A stretch of DNA of 64,000 nt from Protea cynaroides. Lineage: Eukaryota > Streptophyta > Magnoliopsida > Proteales > Proteaceae. Shown here piece after piece: positions 42,679 to 56,300 of this stretch (its first letter is position 1; each line of letters begins with the position of its first letter). The stretch lies in contig CM053267.1 in assembly GCA_028583415.1 (NCBI GenBank), positions 45,186,834-45,250,833 of the forward strand. Reading direction: 5' to 3'. Both the position numbers and the translations under genes were made by a program. The notes under the pieces were generated by a model. It was not told the origin of the DNA. It saw only the letters and a program-made list of their open reading frames with translations, and did no database searches.

Positions 42679-44908
42679 TGATACAAACAAGAACAAGAAT
42701 GCAAAGAAGAATAGAGGAAGAGGGAAAGAATGGTCCGCTTCGAGGGGGATAACCTCCAGATTAGACTAAAGACTCAATTCATTACTTTTCATGCCTTTCT
42801 ATACAACCACTGGTTCTACTTATACTACTTACATCCTAACCATATTCTGTTACAGCAGTTACAGTTATATTTTTTCCTTAACTACCCATGTCATATAGTC
42901 GGCTAACCTTGCTGGTCTACCCAAATTCGTAACATTGCCATCTGCTCGGTGAGAACCTTGTCCTCAAGGTTCAAACTAAAATATAGTAAAGATATCTCTA
43001 TAGTATCTCCAGACATGCAATGCATAAAACCTTCTTGAACAACAATTGCCCTATCAATAGTCTCTCAATATTCATGAATATTACTGATCATATAAGAGGA
43101 CCAACGGCTTTGATAGAATGCCAAGAGAGACAGTGGCTTAATAAAGCAAAGGGAGAAAAAATTGGAAAATGGCAGAAACAGATTCAATGGTGGTAGAGGG
43201 CAAATGGCAAATTGGTAATAATAGCAAGCTAACATGGGTTTTGTTTTGGAATAAAAATTCAGAAGAGAAGCCTTTTTGCGTGGAAAGAAAGCAGAAAAAA
43301 AAAATCAGAAAAGTAAAAGAATACAAGTGGAATGAAAGGGTACAAGGATTAGGGCGGTGGATTTCAAAAGGATAGTAAATCTGAGTTTTGTTTTGGGATA
43401 AAAGAATACAAGGGACAGTCCTTCTAAAGCACGCCTGCATGCTAGAGAGGAAAAAACGGAAGTGGTTTCAAAAAGGAAAACGAAAGGTGTTGCAGAAAAG
43501 GGCTTTCAGACAGTGGTTTCAGAAAAGGGGTTTCCGTTTCCTCTTCTCTGGTGAAGAACAGAGCTGTTACTGGCTTCATTTCTGTGATCAATCTTCCGGC
43601 GGAGGTCCATTTCTGTGATCTCATTTCTTTCTTCTCAAGAAACGCTGCTACCTGATCTGAGAAGGCATTTCTTTGTAAATGGATCTCAAGACTAGAAGCA
43701 TGGTCATTCTCGGATACATACACAGAGAATGTTGCAAATGAAATACAGGTCAAGCCAGATCTGATCTTAAGTGCCTCAAATGGAGGGGGCCATGGTGGAA
43801 TCAATTAGGGAATCCACAAGGCATCGTTGGAAGGAATCTCAGATGCAGAGTCACTTCCTCCCATTGCTTCTCCAAATAAAGAACCAAGGTCGTTCTTGAC
43901 ATCATCGGTTTCAAGGCAGAACACGGCGGAACTCACCGCAGCAGAGCCGTTGGCCTGGTCGGAGATCAAGAAGATAGAGAAACCAAGCTTGACTTCGGCA
44001 GAGTAAATAAGAAGACGTTCTTGTTCAGCCATTCTCTGCAAATACCCAGCTGGCTAATTTGTTTTGAAACCCTTTTCGTAAAACTGAATAGCAACAATGG
44101 CCGTATGCCCCAGACCAAGGAATACATCCTTCCTGCTAAGCAAGTCGGCGTTCGGTTGAAGCTGGGGATTATTGGGCAGGGGCTGAAGAACAGGGATTAT
44201 TGTTCGGTTGCCATCATCAGCAGTGTTATCATCGGTGAAGAAAAGGTATGGATCAGTTTCAGATTTAATTTCTAATTGGGGTTGTATATCGATTGTAGGT
44301 TGAGGTTGAATTTGGGATTGAATGGAGGAATCAGGGAGTTGTGGTAGGCTGATGGTCGGATTTAGGGAAAAAGAAGAATCAAGAAGTAACGGAAGGTTGG
44401 TTACCTCGAGAGGTTTGGTGATGGGCGCGAACAGTCAGATCGTAGCGGATCATGAAGAGGAACTAAGGGTTTGGTTGGTGGTAACCAAGTCGGTAGGAGG
44501 CAGGGAGGGGGCAGCGGCAATTCTCTGTTGCAGGGCTTTGTCGATCTTCTCCTCCATGAAGGTCATGAGCCGAGATAGCTCAGACAAGATCCGCTGATGT
44601 TCGATGAGTTGCTGTTCCATGTGAATGGCGTGAATGGAGAAACAGGAGTGAGTTCCTTCTGCCATGGAAGGCTCTCAACGAAAGTACTAGATGATACAAA
44701 CAAGAATCAAGAATGCGCAGAAGAAGAGAGGAAGAGGGAAAGAATGGTCCGCTTCGAGGGGGATAATCTCCAGATTAGACTAAAGACTCAATTCATTACT
44801 TTTTTGCCTTTCAATACAACCACTGGTTCTACTTATACTACTTACATCCTAACCATATTCTATTACAGCAGTTACAATTATATTCTTTCCTTAACTACCC
44901 ATGGTTCA
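42679..44908 (-). mobile_element. minus-strand gypsy remnant with short LTRs
   Basis: Two direct repeats start TGATACAAACAAGAA: 42679-42934 (ends CGTAACA, minus TGTTACG) and 44692 to about 44908 (right part lost). Minus-strand coding scraps lie between: 44665-44450 starts MAEGTHSCFS with a Gln/Leu-rich helix, like a gag N-terminus, and next to the left LTR is a pol-end-like LEDKV. Most of pol is deleted. It is nested in the copia-like element. Confidence 0.65.
44450..44665 (-). pseudogene. gag: gag N-terminus-like fragment
   Basis: 72 codons; MEQQLIEHQRILSELSR and FMEEKIDKALQQR form a likely coiled coil, common at gag N-termini of short-LTR gypsy elements. It lies immediately inside the 5' LTR of the remnant, as expected. 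No capsid domain remains. Confidence 0.5.
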
Positions 44909-45678
44909 CTGGGCTTGGCTGGTGGACTAGATAGGGACAGGAACATAATGCTTTATCTCATTAACTATTTGCTGACCTGGCTTCATTATCTTGGCTGAAA
45001 TCTGGTCTCTGTTACTGCAATCAAATCTAGTTGGTGAGTTGTCCTAGCACCACAAGGATTCTTTTCCTAGTTGGACATCTACCCACTGGATTGGGCTCAA
45101 TTTTTTTCATATATCTTATCATCCTGTCTTTTATGACACCGTGGCAAGTTCCGGTTGGCCACTGACATCAGATTTTGACTTTTAAATTACTGCTGAAGAT
45201 CCACTTGCATCACTACTCTATTCCTAGTCACACTAGGACTTCTCTTATCTCTCATATCAACTGTTGGATTGACATCGTCTTTTGATATTCCGCTTGAGTC
45301 ATTGATGTTTACATGAATACTAATTCTGGTTAACAACAGTTGTTTGGATTTTGACTTTTGTTAAAAAAAAAAAAACCTATCTTCCAAAGTCCTAATGTTG
45401 CAAGGACTTGTTCATATCTCTTAATCCAACCGTCGGATCGACTTCAAATTTGATTCTTATTTGCGGCTGTTTCTGCTTATGGGATTTCTGGTGTTGTTCA
45501 TCCTTCGACATGCTACTTGTTGCTACTACCGCATCTATATCCCACAATTTGACGTCTCTCGCTATAATTTATCCACGTGGAATGTTTCCACATGAGGGGG
45601 AGATTATATGTATATCTGCTCAAGTTCACTGAAGAGAGCTTAGCCTACTACTACATCCTCATGTTGGGAGCCTACTAC

Positions 45679-46066
45679 AATTGCATAAGATGCAACATTT
45701 TGTTCAATTGCACATGATGCAACCCTTTGTTCAGTTGCACAAGATGCAACCTTTATTCAGGTCTATTCATTGGCGAGAGACTATTATCAGTTGCACAAGA
45801 TGCAACATTTTGTTCAACTGCACGAGATGCAACCTTTATTTAGGTCTACTCATTGGTGAGGGACTATTATCAGTTGCACAAGATGCAACCTTTATTCAGG
45901 TCTACTCATTGGCGAGGAACTATTATCAATTGCACAAGATGCAACCTTTTGTTCAGATGCACAAGATGCAACCTTTTGTTCAGAAGCACAAGATGCAACT
46001 TTTTGTTCAATGCACAAAATGCAACCTTTTGTTCAGATGCACAAGATGCAACCTTTATTCAATGGC
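45679..46066 (+). repeat. tandem array of hairpin units GTTGCACAAGATGCAAC
   Basis: About eleven copies of a GATGCAAC-containing unit, many as the full 17-bp inverted repeat GTTGCA-CAAGA-TGCAAC, spaced about 27 bp or embedded in longer ~55-80 bp units that include CATTGGCGAG. Higher-order duplication is evident. Confidence 0.85.
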
Positions 46067-46290
46067 CTATACTGCTGTTGTTGCTTCTGTTGATACATTG
46101 GTTCAAGGTGAAGCTTGTGCTGTTGTTGTTGCTTGGTTCACAGTGACCGATGTTGTGCTGCTTTACTATTACCGTTGCTTCTATTGATACATTCTTTCAA
46201 ACTGAAGCTCTCTCTGTTACTACTGCTTCCTTTGCTACATTGTTTCAAGCTGAAGCTCTTACATTCTCTCGTGCTCCAACTTGAAGGGGG

Positions 46291-46668
46291 TGTTAAACTA
46301 CACTACCACTACGTCAGTCCACACAATGGCAAATATAAAAAGTTGTATTGAAGTGGGACCCACTGTCCTCAATAGCAGAATTAAAGGAGGACTCTATGTC
46401 TTACTCAACTAATAATTCTATTTAAATAGGTTAGCTAGTTTATTTAGATGTCCTTTCTTATCTAAAATACTGCACAGTCCTATTTGTATTATAGTAGGTT
46501 AGTGGGACTCCTATTGTAACTGAGAGATTCTTTTATATATATGGAATAAGATGGACAGAATGAGATAATGGTTCTGCCTCTTCTCAGCAGAATCAAGCTC
46601 TCTTTTTCTCTCCTTATTCTTCCCTTTCTCTCTCACGGTTCTGGTTTGCTTTTATTCAATTTGTTACA
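46291..46668 (+). repeat. 3' LTR, 378 bp
   Basis: Homologous to 41510-41881 with scattered substitutions and an extra CACTAC near its start; ends TTTGTTACA. Confidence 0.85.
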
Positions 46669-47539
46669 GAAAGGATGATTTGTAATACCCCCCCCCCCCA
46701 AAAAAAATGATAAATAAAAAAGAAAAGAAAAGAAAAGTAGGAGAAACCAAGATAGAAGGAGAGGGCAAAAAATGGAGAGGAAATTGGAGGAAGGATGAGT
46801 AGGTACATAGTTTTAGAAACTCACTATTATAAGTCCAGTATGCTTAACATGGTTTTTCAAAGATAAAAGTAATGGGATATAATATTAATATAACTCTTCA
46901 CTAAGAAGTTGGTTTTGGTAAAGAGAAAATAATAAGGGATTAAAGTAATCGACAACAATTTTAATCCCAAGCATGGTTTTAAAACTCGACCAAGAAGGGT
47001 CGAGATCGACCGAGACCCTTCTCGGTGATCTCGAAAGGGTCGAGACGAGAACACTGTTCGAAACTGGGTCTCGACCAGTCTCGACCAGTTCTCGACTAGT
47101 CTCGACCAGTTTCGAACTAGTCCAAGGCTTTATATAAGAGTCTCGGTCGAGATCTCGACCGAGACTCATTTTGCTTCTCAAATCCTTCTGTTTTCTTCTC
47201 CTCCTCCATTCCTTCTTCTCCAACCTTGCATCTAAGGTTCGAAAACCTCTATTCTTTGCAAATCTCTCCATCAAAGTGCTGTTAGAGGCTCATTTTGACC
47301 TATTCTTTGCAAATCTAAGGTTTGAGGTATGGTTTTTTCCCCTAAAAGTTATTTTTTTACATGAATATGTTCAATACATGTTGGTTCATCATGAAATTTA
47401 TATATGTGAGAGTCAATAGGCCAATCTACAACCTCATCCTTTCGAAATTATTTTCTTGTATATATATATATTTTTTTTTCTGTTAAAAAAATGTATTTTC
47501 CAGCAATTAAAAATTAAAAAAATATGATAAATATTAATT

Positions 47540-47608
47540 AGATGGTATTGAAAATATTATATGATGAACACCGTTGGCCGATCTACACGGCCACGGTTTC
47601 ATTTTTTT

Positions 47609-47690
<82 letters not shown>

Positions 47691-48275
47691 TTTATTTTTT
47701 GTTAAAAAAAATAATAAATACATTTTTTTAAATATTAATCAGTTTACTTTCAAAATAATATATGTTGAACACCGTTGGCCGATCTATGCGGTCACGGTTT
47801 CAGTTTTTTTTCTGTACATATTTTTATTTTTATGAATTTTTTATTAATAAATCCTATTTTCCAGCAATAAAAAATTAATAAAAAAAATATTAATACTTAT
47901 CTACTGGTGTTCAAAATAATATATGTTGAACATCGTTGGCCGATCTACGCGGTCACGGTTTAATTTTTTTTTTCTGTACATATTTTTATTTTTATGAATT
48001 TTTTCTTAATAAATCCTATTTTCCAGCAATAAAAATTAATAAAAAAAATATTAATACTTATCTACTGGTGTTCAAAATAGTATATGTTGAATATCGTTGG
48101 CCGATCTACGCGGTCACGGTTTCAGTCATTTTTTTCTGTACATATTTTTATTTTTATGAATTTTTTATTAATAAATTCTATTTTCCAGCAATAAAAAATT
48201 AGTAAAAAAAATATTAATACTTATCTATTGGTGTTCAAAATAATATATGTTGAACATCATTGACCAATCTACGGT
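47540..48275 (+). repeat. 161-bp tandem array in the hAT2 5' region, with (AT)n
   Basis: The marker CGTTGGCCGATCTAC recurs at about 47571, 47772, 47933, 48094 and (mutated) 48257, a spacing of 161-163 bp except the first unit, which is enlarged by an (AT)n run (47617-47686). Each unit also has CGGTCACGGTTTCA. Confidence 0.9.
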
Positions 48276-48553
48276 TTCATGTTGTCGGATTATATTTTTC
48301 AAAAAATAAATTATTTTTATTTAATATCCAAAATTATTAATAATATCTAAATAATTATGGAAAATTAGGAAAAATATTTTGTTTTCTTGTAACATAGTTT
48401 TAAAATTTTTAAAAATAATTTCAATGTATTTTGAGTTGTATTCGCATATTTGATGCTTTTATGTTCTTTAATTTTAAGTTTTATTAATGTAAATCTATTG
48501 ATTTAAATTTCTCTATTTATCATCTTATGTAACAGTGTCTCGTTCTAAATATT

Positions 48554-51500
48554 ATGGCTGCTTCGAGTTCTCGTGAGGGAGGTAGTGATGCTGGTCGTAC
48601 TGACATGGCTTGGCAGTATTGTACCGCCATTGACGGTGATAGAAAGAAAACCCAATGCAAATTTTGTGGGAAGAAACTTATGTGTGGTGGGATTACCAGA
48701 CTTAAGCAACATTTGAGTGGGACTTCTACAGATGTGGCAAAGTGTCCTATAGTTCCTATGGAGATTACCAGGGCCATAACTGCACAGATGAAGGCAGGCC
48801 ATCAGAGAAGGGCAGAGAAAAAAAAAATAAACAACAATTTGAGGAAGCAATACGAGGTACAGTGCGTGGTTTGGATGATGATAGTTCAGATGATGATGGT
48901 CTAGATACCAGGGGTTTGACTGAGGAAGAAGCCAGAGATCTGAGACGGGCAACAATGGCTAGTAAAGTCAATCATGAGATGGAAATGGAAAGGTTGAGGC
49001 AAAGAGTCTTAGGGGCAGGTGGTAGTAGATCATTTCAGCAGCCCGAAGAACCACAAACACGGAGTAAGGGAGGGTTGGCTTCTATGTTTTAAAGATAAAA
49101 AAGTATTAGAGCACAACCCTAGGCACCACCACCTACTGCTAGGGATGAAGATTATGTAGAGATTCTATAGCAGGATCCAATAGTTTTTAGAAAGGCTGGA
49201 GCCAAACAGAAGAGATTGAAGAGTATGTGGAACTGGAAGGGTACAAAAGAATTTATTAGGGATGCTTTGCTAGATGGTCTATCTATAATAGTATCCCAGC
49301 AAATGCCAGTAGTGGCCCATACTATCAGCCTTTCTTTGATGCAGTTGCTCAGGCTGGTCCTGGTGTTAAAGCCCCCACTCCATATGAAGTGATGAATGTC
49401 TATCTCCCAAGAATTAAAAAAGAGTTAGAAGTATGGATAAAAGGGTTAAAGAATAATTGGGGTGCATATGGGGTCACTATAATGTGTGATGGTTGGACTG
49501 GTCCCACTAGAAAGTCCATCATCAACTTCATGGTCTACAGTGATGGGAAGACATCATTCTTGAAGTTTGTGGATGCATCTGCATACACAAAAGATGCTAA
49601 CTACATCTATGGATTGCTACAGACAGTGGTAGATGAAGTTGGTGCTACAAATGTGGTGCAAATTGTGATAGACAATGACAGCAACTACAAGAAGGCAGGA
49701 GAGATGATGATGGCTAACTATAACCTTTTTTAGACTCCATGTGCTGCCCATTGCATTAACTTGATGTTGAAGGACATGGGCAAGATCCAAAAAGTAAAAC
49801 AAGTGGTTGAACAAGCACGCCAGGTGACAACATTTGTATATAACCATGGCTATTCTTTGAACTTGCTGAGGGAGAAATGTGGAGGGGACTTGGTAAGACC
49901 CGACATTACTAGATTAGCTACCAACTACATAGCCCTAAAGAGCTTTCAAGCAAAGATGGTAGGCCTCAGATCGATGTTTGCTTCTGAGGACTGGTTTGGG
50001 TGGAGGGAGTCCAGCTCTCCTGCTGGGATTCAAGCATAGACTACTATAGCCTCAGAGGAATTTTAGAGAACACTGAAGGATGTAGTCAAAATTCTGGAGC
50101 CAGTGGTGAAGGTACTGAGACTAGTGGATACAGCATTCCAACCCACCATGCCATATTTATATGTTGCCATGGATATGTTGAAGGACCGTATAAAAAACTG
50201 TGCTTCCACGTGGAAACAAAATTTTGTGAAGATTATCAAAGATCGATGGGAGTCAGCTGATGCACCCATTGCATAAGGCTGGTGAGTATATTTAATAATG
50301 TCTTTAATTTAGTTCCACTTAATAGTTGGTACTCTATTTTAATCTGGCGATTCATATTTTGCAGCATACTATTTGAACCCCAAGTACCAATATTCACATG
50401 TGCTTGGGCTCAATTCTGACCTTATCGGTGCAGTAAAAGATGTTGTGGCAAAATTGGTGCCAGATTATACTGTACAAGCACTGGTCAATCTGGAGGTGAG
50501 TTGTATGGTTTAAGTGCTGAATTATTTGAATATCCACATATTACAATGGCTAATGGTTATAAATTTTGAAATGGGTGTAGATGAAAACGTTCAGAGATGC
50601 TCTTGGGAGTTTTGGAACTCCCGCTGCAGTGGCTGGACAAGATAAGACCGATCCTGGTATGGAATTATGGAAATTGAAATTTTCAAGTAAAATATCTTAT
50701 TTAATATGTGTATTAAAATGTGTTCTTCATCTTGTGAAGCTGAGTGGTGGTTGTTGTATGGCGAACATGCAGCTGAGTTGAGGAGAATTGCAATCAAAGT
50801 CCTATCTCAGACATGTTCCGCATCTGGGTGTGAGCAAAATTGGAGTACTTTCTCCCTTATCCATTCAAAGAGGCGGAATAAATTGGGCTCTCAACGGCTA
50901 AATGACTTGGTCTACGCCCATTACAACATGAGATTGAGGGTACAATGCTTGAAATTTGAACAAAAAAATGAACAAGAGCTGATTGAGCTAGCAGACGTCT
51001 TCCAACTATCTTCAGATGAAGAGGATCCCTATGTGGAATGGGTGAGAGACAGAGCAGTTCCAGTGATGGATGAGCCTAGTGGGATGCCCGACCCCACTGT
51101 GTCTGCTCCGATGGGTTCTAATCTCGAGCGGTTTATGTCCTTGGATGAGGGTCGTGTACACGCACAGTCGCCTAGACCGTTTGACCCCCCAGCTGGTACT
51201 GGTAGTAACTCAGAAGGCGATGATGATACAATGGAACAATCTGGCTGGTCAACTTCTGATAGTGGTGGTGATGAGGGTGGTGGTGGTGATCCTAGACCGG
51301 CTGTACCCATTATTAGATGGACTGGTGAGAGTCAATATACACACATTACACAGGATCCAGATCATGGTGGACGCGCATCTTAATCACGGCCTATGACTGG
51401 GTATACACGTAGGTCTCGTCAACGGGAACGTCCTTTGCAACCAGTGGAAGAAGAAGAAGATCGTTTCTTTGACATCGTTCCTGATCCTGATATTATGTCT

Positions 51501-51989
51501 GATGTTGAAATTGATAGCATGTCTACAAGTTTTGGAGGACTGAGCATTGAGGGTAGCAGTGGACAGGAGCAAGGGCAGTGAAGTGCTAATGGATTTGGCA
51601 TCACTTCGGCGTACGGTTCTTATCCCGGTGATGATGACCGCATGATGGGAAGTGAATATGATTATTCCGCTGATACTAGTAATGCTACATCACAGACTAG
51701 CTCAAACTTTGTGGACAGTCTCTTTTCAGTCCCAAATTTGCAAAGAACCACGCCCCCACACCAACCAATATATGCTCACTTTACTCCACATTATAGTGAA
51801 TTGTATCCAAGGTTGGGTATTTTTAGAAACTTCCCGGATTATATGTATGATAAATATGTGGAAGACTACCAGACTTTCTATAGCCGAAGGATGTCGTGGC
51901 AGGATTTTGTTTATCAGACCGAGATATATTTTCTTCAACAAAGTCAATCTGATCAGATGGAACCTGCACGCCACTCTACATATGATTAG
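48554..51989 (+). pseudogene. hAT2 transposase, broken
   Basis: ATG at 48554 (MAASSSREGGSDAGR). BED finger QCKFCGKKLMCGGITRLKQH. A frameshift at the A-run near 48820, and stops near 49090-49170. Core: MCDGWTGPTRKSIINFMVY (first Asp), VIDNDSNYKKAG (second Asp), stop at about 49731, FTPCAAHC-type TPCAAHCINLML, stop at 50037. The introns match hAT1 (GTGAGT near 50281, GTGAGT near 50495, GTATGG near 50658). Dimerisation domain EWWLLYGEHAAELR, with CSASGCEQNWSTFSLIHSKRR. An acidic tail ends in EDYQTFYSRRMSWQDFVYQ. Confidence 0.88.
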
Positions 51990-52371
51990 ACATTGAGATG
52001 GACTAATGGGAATGTATTATTTCATTTTGAGTATTTAAGTCTTTCAGATAATGAGTACTTGTAAATTATGTTATTTTGTGGGATTTATGATTTATGAATG
52101 TATGATTTTTCGATAATGTGATTACTTTTTATGCTTCAAATGTGTTTATATATGTTGAATAAGTATTTTCCTATAATATATAGCCTTAAAATGACTCTAA
52201 AATGGACTTAAAACAACAAAAAATGGCTTAAACCATAAAAAAAACTTGTCGAAACTCCCATTTTTACCCTCTGGGAGTTTCGGCAGGTTCTCGACCGAGA
52301 TCTCGGTAATCTCGGTTTTCTCAAGGGTCGAGACACCCTCGAGAACCGAGATTTCGAACTATGATCCCAAG

Positions 52372-52753
52372 AAAATCGAAAGAATAAAAAAGTGAAAAAA
52401 AAAGTGTCCTTAGATGTTGAATTGAAGAAATTTGTTTTGAGAAGGGAAAAAAAAAAGAGAAAAGGGGAAAACGAGATACGAAAAAGGATAAAGAGAGAAA
52501 GAAAGAGAAAATATAAGGGGGGAAGAAAGGGAGAAGTTAGTTATCCAAATCGTGGCCAATGCAAAGAGAGAAAAAAAAGGTAAAGAGAAAGGAAGGGAAT
52601 TAAAAACCCTAATCCCTATTTATTAGGAAAGTTAGCTTCTATTTTCAAAAGAAAAAAAAAACTTAGCAATATAAGCCACATAGACAAGCTTCTGAGTGGA
52701 AGCTTTGTGGGAGTTAATGAGAGAGTGTTAGAGAGAAAAGAGGGAGTTAAAGG
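52372..52753. other. purine-rich spacer
   Basis: Long A/G-rich stretch (52393-52610) and AT-rich sequence. A Lys/Arg-rich frame here is a composition effect. No gene seen. Confidence 0.5.
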
Positions 52754-53394
52754 CATAGTTCTAAATCTCGACGAAATCTCGCTGACAGGTTTTCTCAGTG
52801 ATATCGGCAAGGTCAGGACGAAATCCCATTCGAGACAACAAACATGCATTGTCTTAAGATTTCGATCCAACTCGATTGCTTTCGGCCGAAATTTTGACTA
52901 AAACTGGTTTTTATTGACTGAAACCTTTTTTTTTTTTTTTTTTTTTTGTATTGGACTGAGACCTGATGACCTACATGTAATGGTTCAGGGAACAGTTACA
53001 GCACGTATTTATGATTTATGACTAATATCATTTAAGTACATGTTCATTTACTTAAAATATTATTCATAAATAAATAAAAACAGCCACCATTTGAATCCAA
53101 TAAAAAGTCTAAAATTTAAACTGTTTAAGGATAAAAAGTCAACTTTCCAATTTAAGTACAAAAACTGGATTTTCAATCTCGGGCGATTTTCAATTTAAGA
53201 AACAAGAGGGCAAGAGTCTGAGCAAGACTATAATGTACTTTTGGACTAGCTTTTAGTATCAGGGTAAAAAACTCTTTTTACCTTTTCTTTTAGGGAACTT
53301 AACAGCATGTGACTGATAATGGGGGAGGGTTGAATTGCAAATAAGCGGAAACCTTAAGGGAGGTTGGCGAAAATTTTCATTTAATTAATGATTT
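52754..53394. mobile_element. hAT end fragment related to hAT2
   Basis: CATAGTTCTAAATCTCG at 52754 matches the right end of hAT2 in reverse (CATAGTTCGAAATCTCG), followed by repeated GAAATCTCG/CTCGA motifs. Its second half (53000-53190) matches 39380-39560. The other end was lost at the copia junction near 53395. Confidence 0.6.
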
Positions 53395-56300
53395 ACCTAC
53401 ACATTGGTCCTACTGGTGATCGTGTCCGTGGTCCTCCTAGATGTGGCATTGGGCGGACGTCTTCTGATAAAGCTAATAAATATTGTACCCATTGTCACAA
53501 AACTAACCATAAGGTGGAAAACTGTTGGGATATAAATGGCCGTTCTGACTAGGCAGATACCCTTGCCAACAATGTTATTACTGAGGATGCCCCATACCCC
53601 ATCCAAGCTCCTCCTATGCAAACATCTGTGCCACCCAATGCACCATATGAGGCCTTGCTTCGTCGGGTTCAACACCTAGAAGCTACAGGACCACCACCCG
53701 CTGCCACCCTGGCCTACACAGGTACAACTGCCTTACTATCTACCACATTTTCTACCCCTTGGATTATAGACTCTGGCGCTACCTGTCATATGATGAGACA
53801 ACCTTCTACCCTTACAGCCCTTAATGATACACCGAAGCCTATCATTGTTTACCTTGACGATGGATCATTTACCACGGCTTCCCAACATAGGAATATTACC
53901 TTTACCCCCTATGTGGGATACGGGTTAAGAAAACCCTAATTAGATCCACTAGTAGGCCCACCCAAAACAATAATCCATTCAACAATGATATAATGGCAAA
54001 ATCGTAAATAACTCAAAAACTCAACCAATAATGGCAGTTTCGTAATTATTCAGAAGTATGGAATCAGTCTAGAGAACCAAACAAAGTTTTATGATATACT
54101 GGTAATAAAGACTAAATGGATGAGGGCAAAGCTGGAAAAGGGGAATAAATATTAAACCAAAATTAAAAGGTCATCTTCCACTTCCAGCCACGAACAGTAC
54201 AAGGAGGCGGTAGAACTAGGGTGCTTTCAGTTGGGAGATCTCACTCGGTAGTGATCTGATGGACCTAAAACTTCAATTGAAGATTCGAAATATTCTGGCC
54301 TATCGTTTCCAACTCAAATCAGACCAAGCAGTTGAATCTTTAAGAGAGAACAAGCCTCCTAAAACAGATCTGGCGGTAGACCTCAAAACCAGATTTAGTT
54401 TTTGGCTTGTATCTCACAACAAGAACAGAGTTTGGATGTGAGATTCCAAGGTTTGCTTCGTCTAAGGTAGATTCTTTACACCCAGAATATTAAGAAGATC
54501 AGAGCAGAGATGGAAGGGCTCGAAGGGATTTATTGGGGCTGGGATTTCTGCCCAGAACAGGGGAGGGGTGAAGAAGAAAGAAGAAGAAATAGGGAAAAAG
54601 GGAGAAAGGAAGGAGGAGGAAGAAAGGGGGATCCAACCCAAGAGGTGGAGCCCTGCTCACAAAGATGAATACGAGAGAGAAGAGAGAGGAGGAAGCTTCC
54701 GGCCAACAGGCCAACACAACTCAAAACTAAACTTTTTAGTTTTATTCATAAAATTCTTTTCAAAATCTCTACCACTGAATACTCTATTACATGCCTTTAT
54801 AAAGGAAAATATTTTCTAAACTAATAGATATAAACTTAGAAACTAAATAACATCCTTATGAAATAAAATCTAACCTCTATGGAATAAAATCCTTACCCAA
54901 AACAGAAATAATAACTAAGGAAACCCAAATTAAAACTACCTAATCTAAAGTAACTCTCTACCAACTCTTTCTAGACCAAAAGGTTAGTTTGGGTTTGAGT
55001 CGGTTCAGGTTTGGCTTGGGTAGCCAAATCGGCTCATATCGATCCATCCATCATATTGCTACTACATCAACCCCGTTCTTATCCTTGTCATTTGTCCTTC
55101 ATGTTCCCGAATTTCCTCTTAACCTTATGTCTATTAGTCAACTTACAAAATCACTTGACTGTGTTGCTACCTTTTTCCTTCTTATTGTACCTTTCAGGAT
55201 CTCAGGACCAAGGCAACAACTAGTGGCGGGTGTGAGCATGCTGATCTATATTATTTGGAGCTACCTGAACCCATTCATACTACTGCTACCACATCTACTT
55301 CCACCCCTCTTCAATGGCACCATCGGCTTGGCCATCTATCTCTTTCTAAGTTAAAGGCTCTTATCCCTAGTTGCAAGTCGCTCTCTACCTTACAATGTAA
55401 GGTTTGTGAACTATGGAAACATCATCGTTCCTCTTTTCCAACTAGTTCTACACCTAGGCAATCTTTCCCGTTTTCTTTAGTTCATTATGATGTTTGGGGA
55501 CCTTGTCGAATTCCCAATCGGCTTGGTTTCTTGTACTTTGTAACCTTTGTGGATGATTATTCCCGCATGACTTGGCTATACTTAATAAAAGAATAGTCTG
55601 AATTTATTAATATTTTCAAGGGTTTTCATAAAGAAATTACCACTCAATTTGGTACTCCTATCAAAGTTCTACATACTGATAATTCCCTTGAATATGTTCA
55701 GTCTGCCGTCTCTGATTTCTGTTTTGCCAATGGTATTATACATCATACCAGTTATGCTTACACTCTTCAACAAAATGGAGTTGTTGAGCATAAAAATAGA
55801 TATCTTTCGCATATTGCCAGGTCTCTCATGATCCATATGAATGTTCCTAAGTATTATTAGAGTGATGTTGTTTTAAATACCTGCTCCCCGATCAACAGAA
55901 TGCCTTCTTCTGTCCTCCATAATAAAATTCCTTTCACACTTCTCTATCCTAATACTCCCTTATTTTCAGTTTCTCCTCGTGTTTTTGGTTGTACGTGTTT
56001 TGTCCACATCCACATCCTAAAGTGGACAAATTATCTCCCCGGTCTATCAAATGTATTTTCCTTAGCTACTCTTGTACTTAGAAAGGTTACCGGTGTTTTG
56101 ACTCTGTCACTCGGTGTCATTTTGTCGGTCATGATGTAAGCTTTTTTGAAGACCAGCCATACTACCCTATTCCTGTTCCCACCAATTCACCTTCCACTGA
56201 TATTCCTTTACCTTTCATTCCTTCTGATGATGAACCCACCTCCATCTCATCTGATTCTGAACCCCCTCCATCCCACCCCAAACTTCGCAACCCTTGTAGG

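Larger units (their letters stand above)
41510..46668 (+). mobile_element. non-autonomous copia-like LTR element with nested gypsy remnant
   Basis: LTRs 41510-41881 (TGTTAAACTACAC...TTTGTTACA) and 46291-46668, flanked by GAAAC and GAAAG. Primer site TGGTATCAAAGC at 41882-41893; purine tract GAAGGGGG before the 3' LTR. The internal region has no gag-pol: it holds short T/C-rich frames, a nested minus gypsy remnant (42679-44908) and a tandem array (45679-46066). It shares leader and internal-end motifs with the element at 60211-63494, so both belong to one non-autonomous family. Confidence 0.82.
46972..52363 (+). mobile_element. hAT2: DUF659-type hAT transposon, 5.4 kb
   Basis: Flanked by a perfect 8-bp target duplication ATCCCAAG (46964-46971 and 52364-52371). 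Ends CATGGTTTTAAAACTCGA and (reversed) CATAGTTCGAAATCTCGG are imperfect inverted repeats. Subterminal regions carry many GGTCGAGA/TCTCGACC motifs (46985-47165 and 52255-52355). A TATATAAG box (47131-47138), a 161-bp tandem array and a broken transposase gene follow. Confidence 0.93.

Noticed and set aside
43169..43804. Overlapping open frames on both strands inside the nested gypsy remnant
   Set aside because: Purine-rich composition gives open frames on both strands; no domain.
45679..46066. CRISPR-like array of short palindromic repeats
   Set aside because: Units are part of longer duplicated blocks without unique spacers, and the context is a plant LTR element.
52393..52583. Lys/Arg-rich small protein
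   Set aside because: Caused by a purine-rich tract.
54499..54819. Open frames rich in Glu/Lys or Leu/Ser
   Set aside because: Low-complexity GA/CT sequence; no conserved motif.
53912..55020. Helitron or solo LTR with defined ends
   Set aside because: Ends could not be fixed; no target duplication and no CTRR hairpin end seen, so left unclassified.
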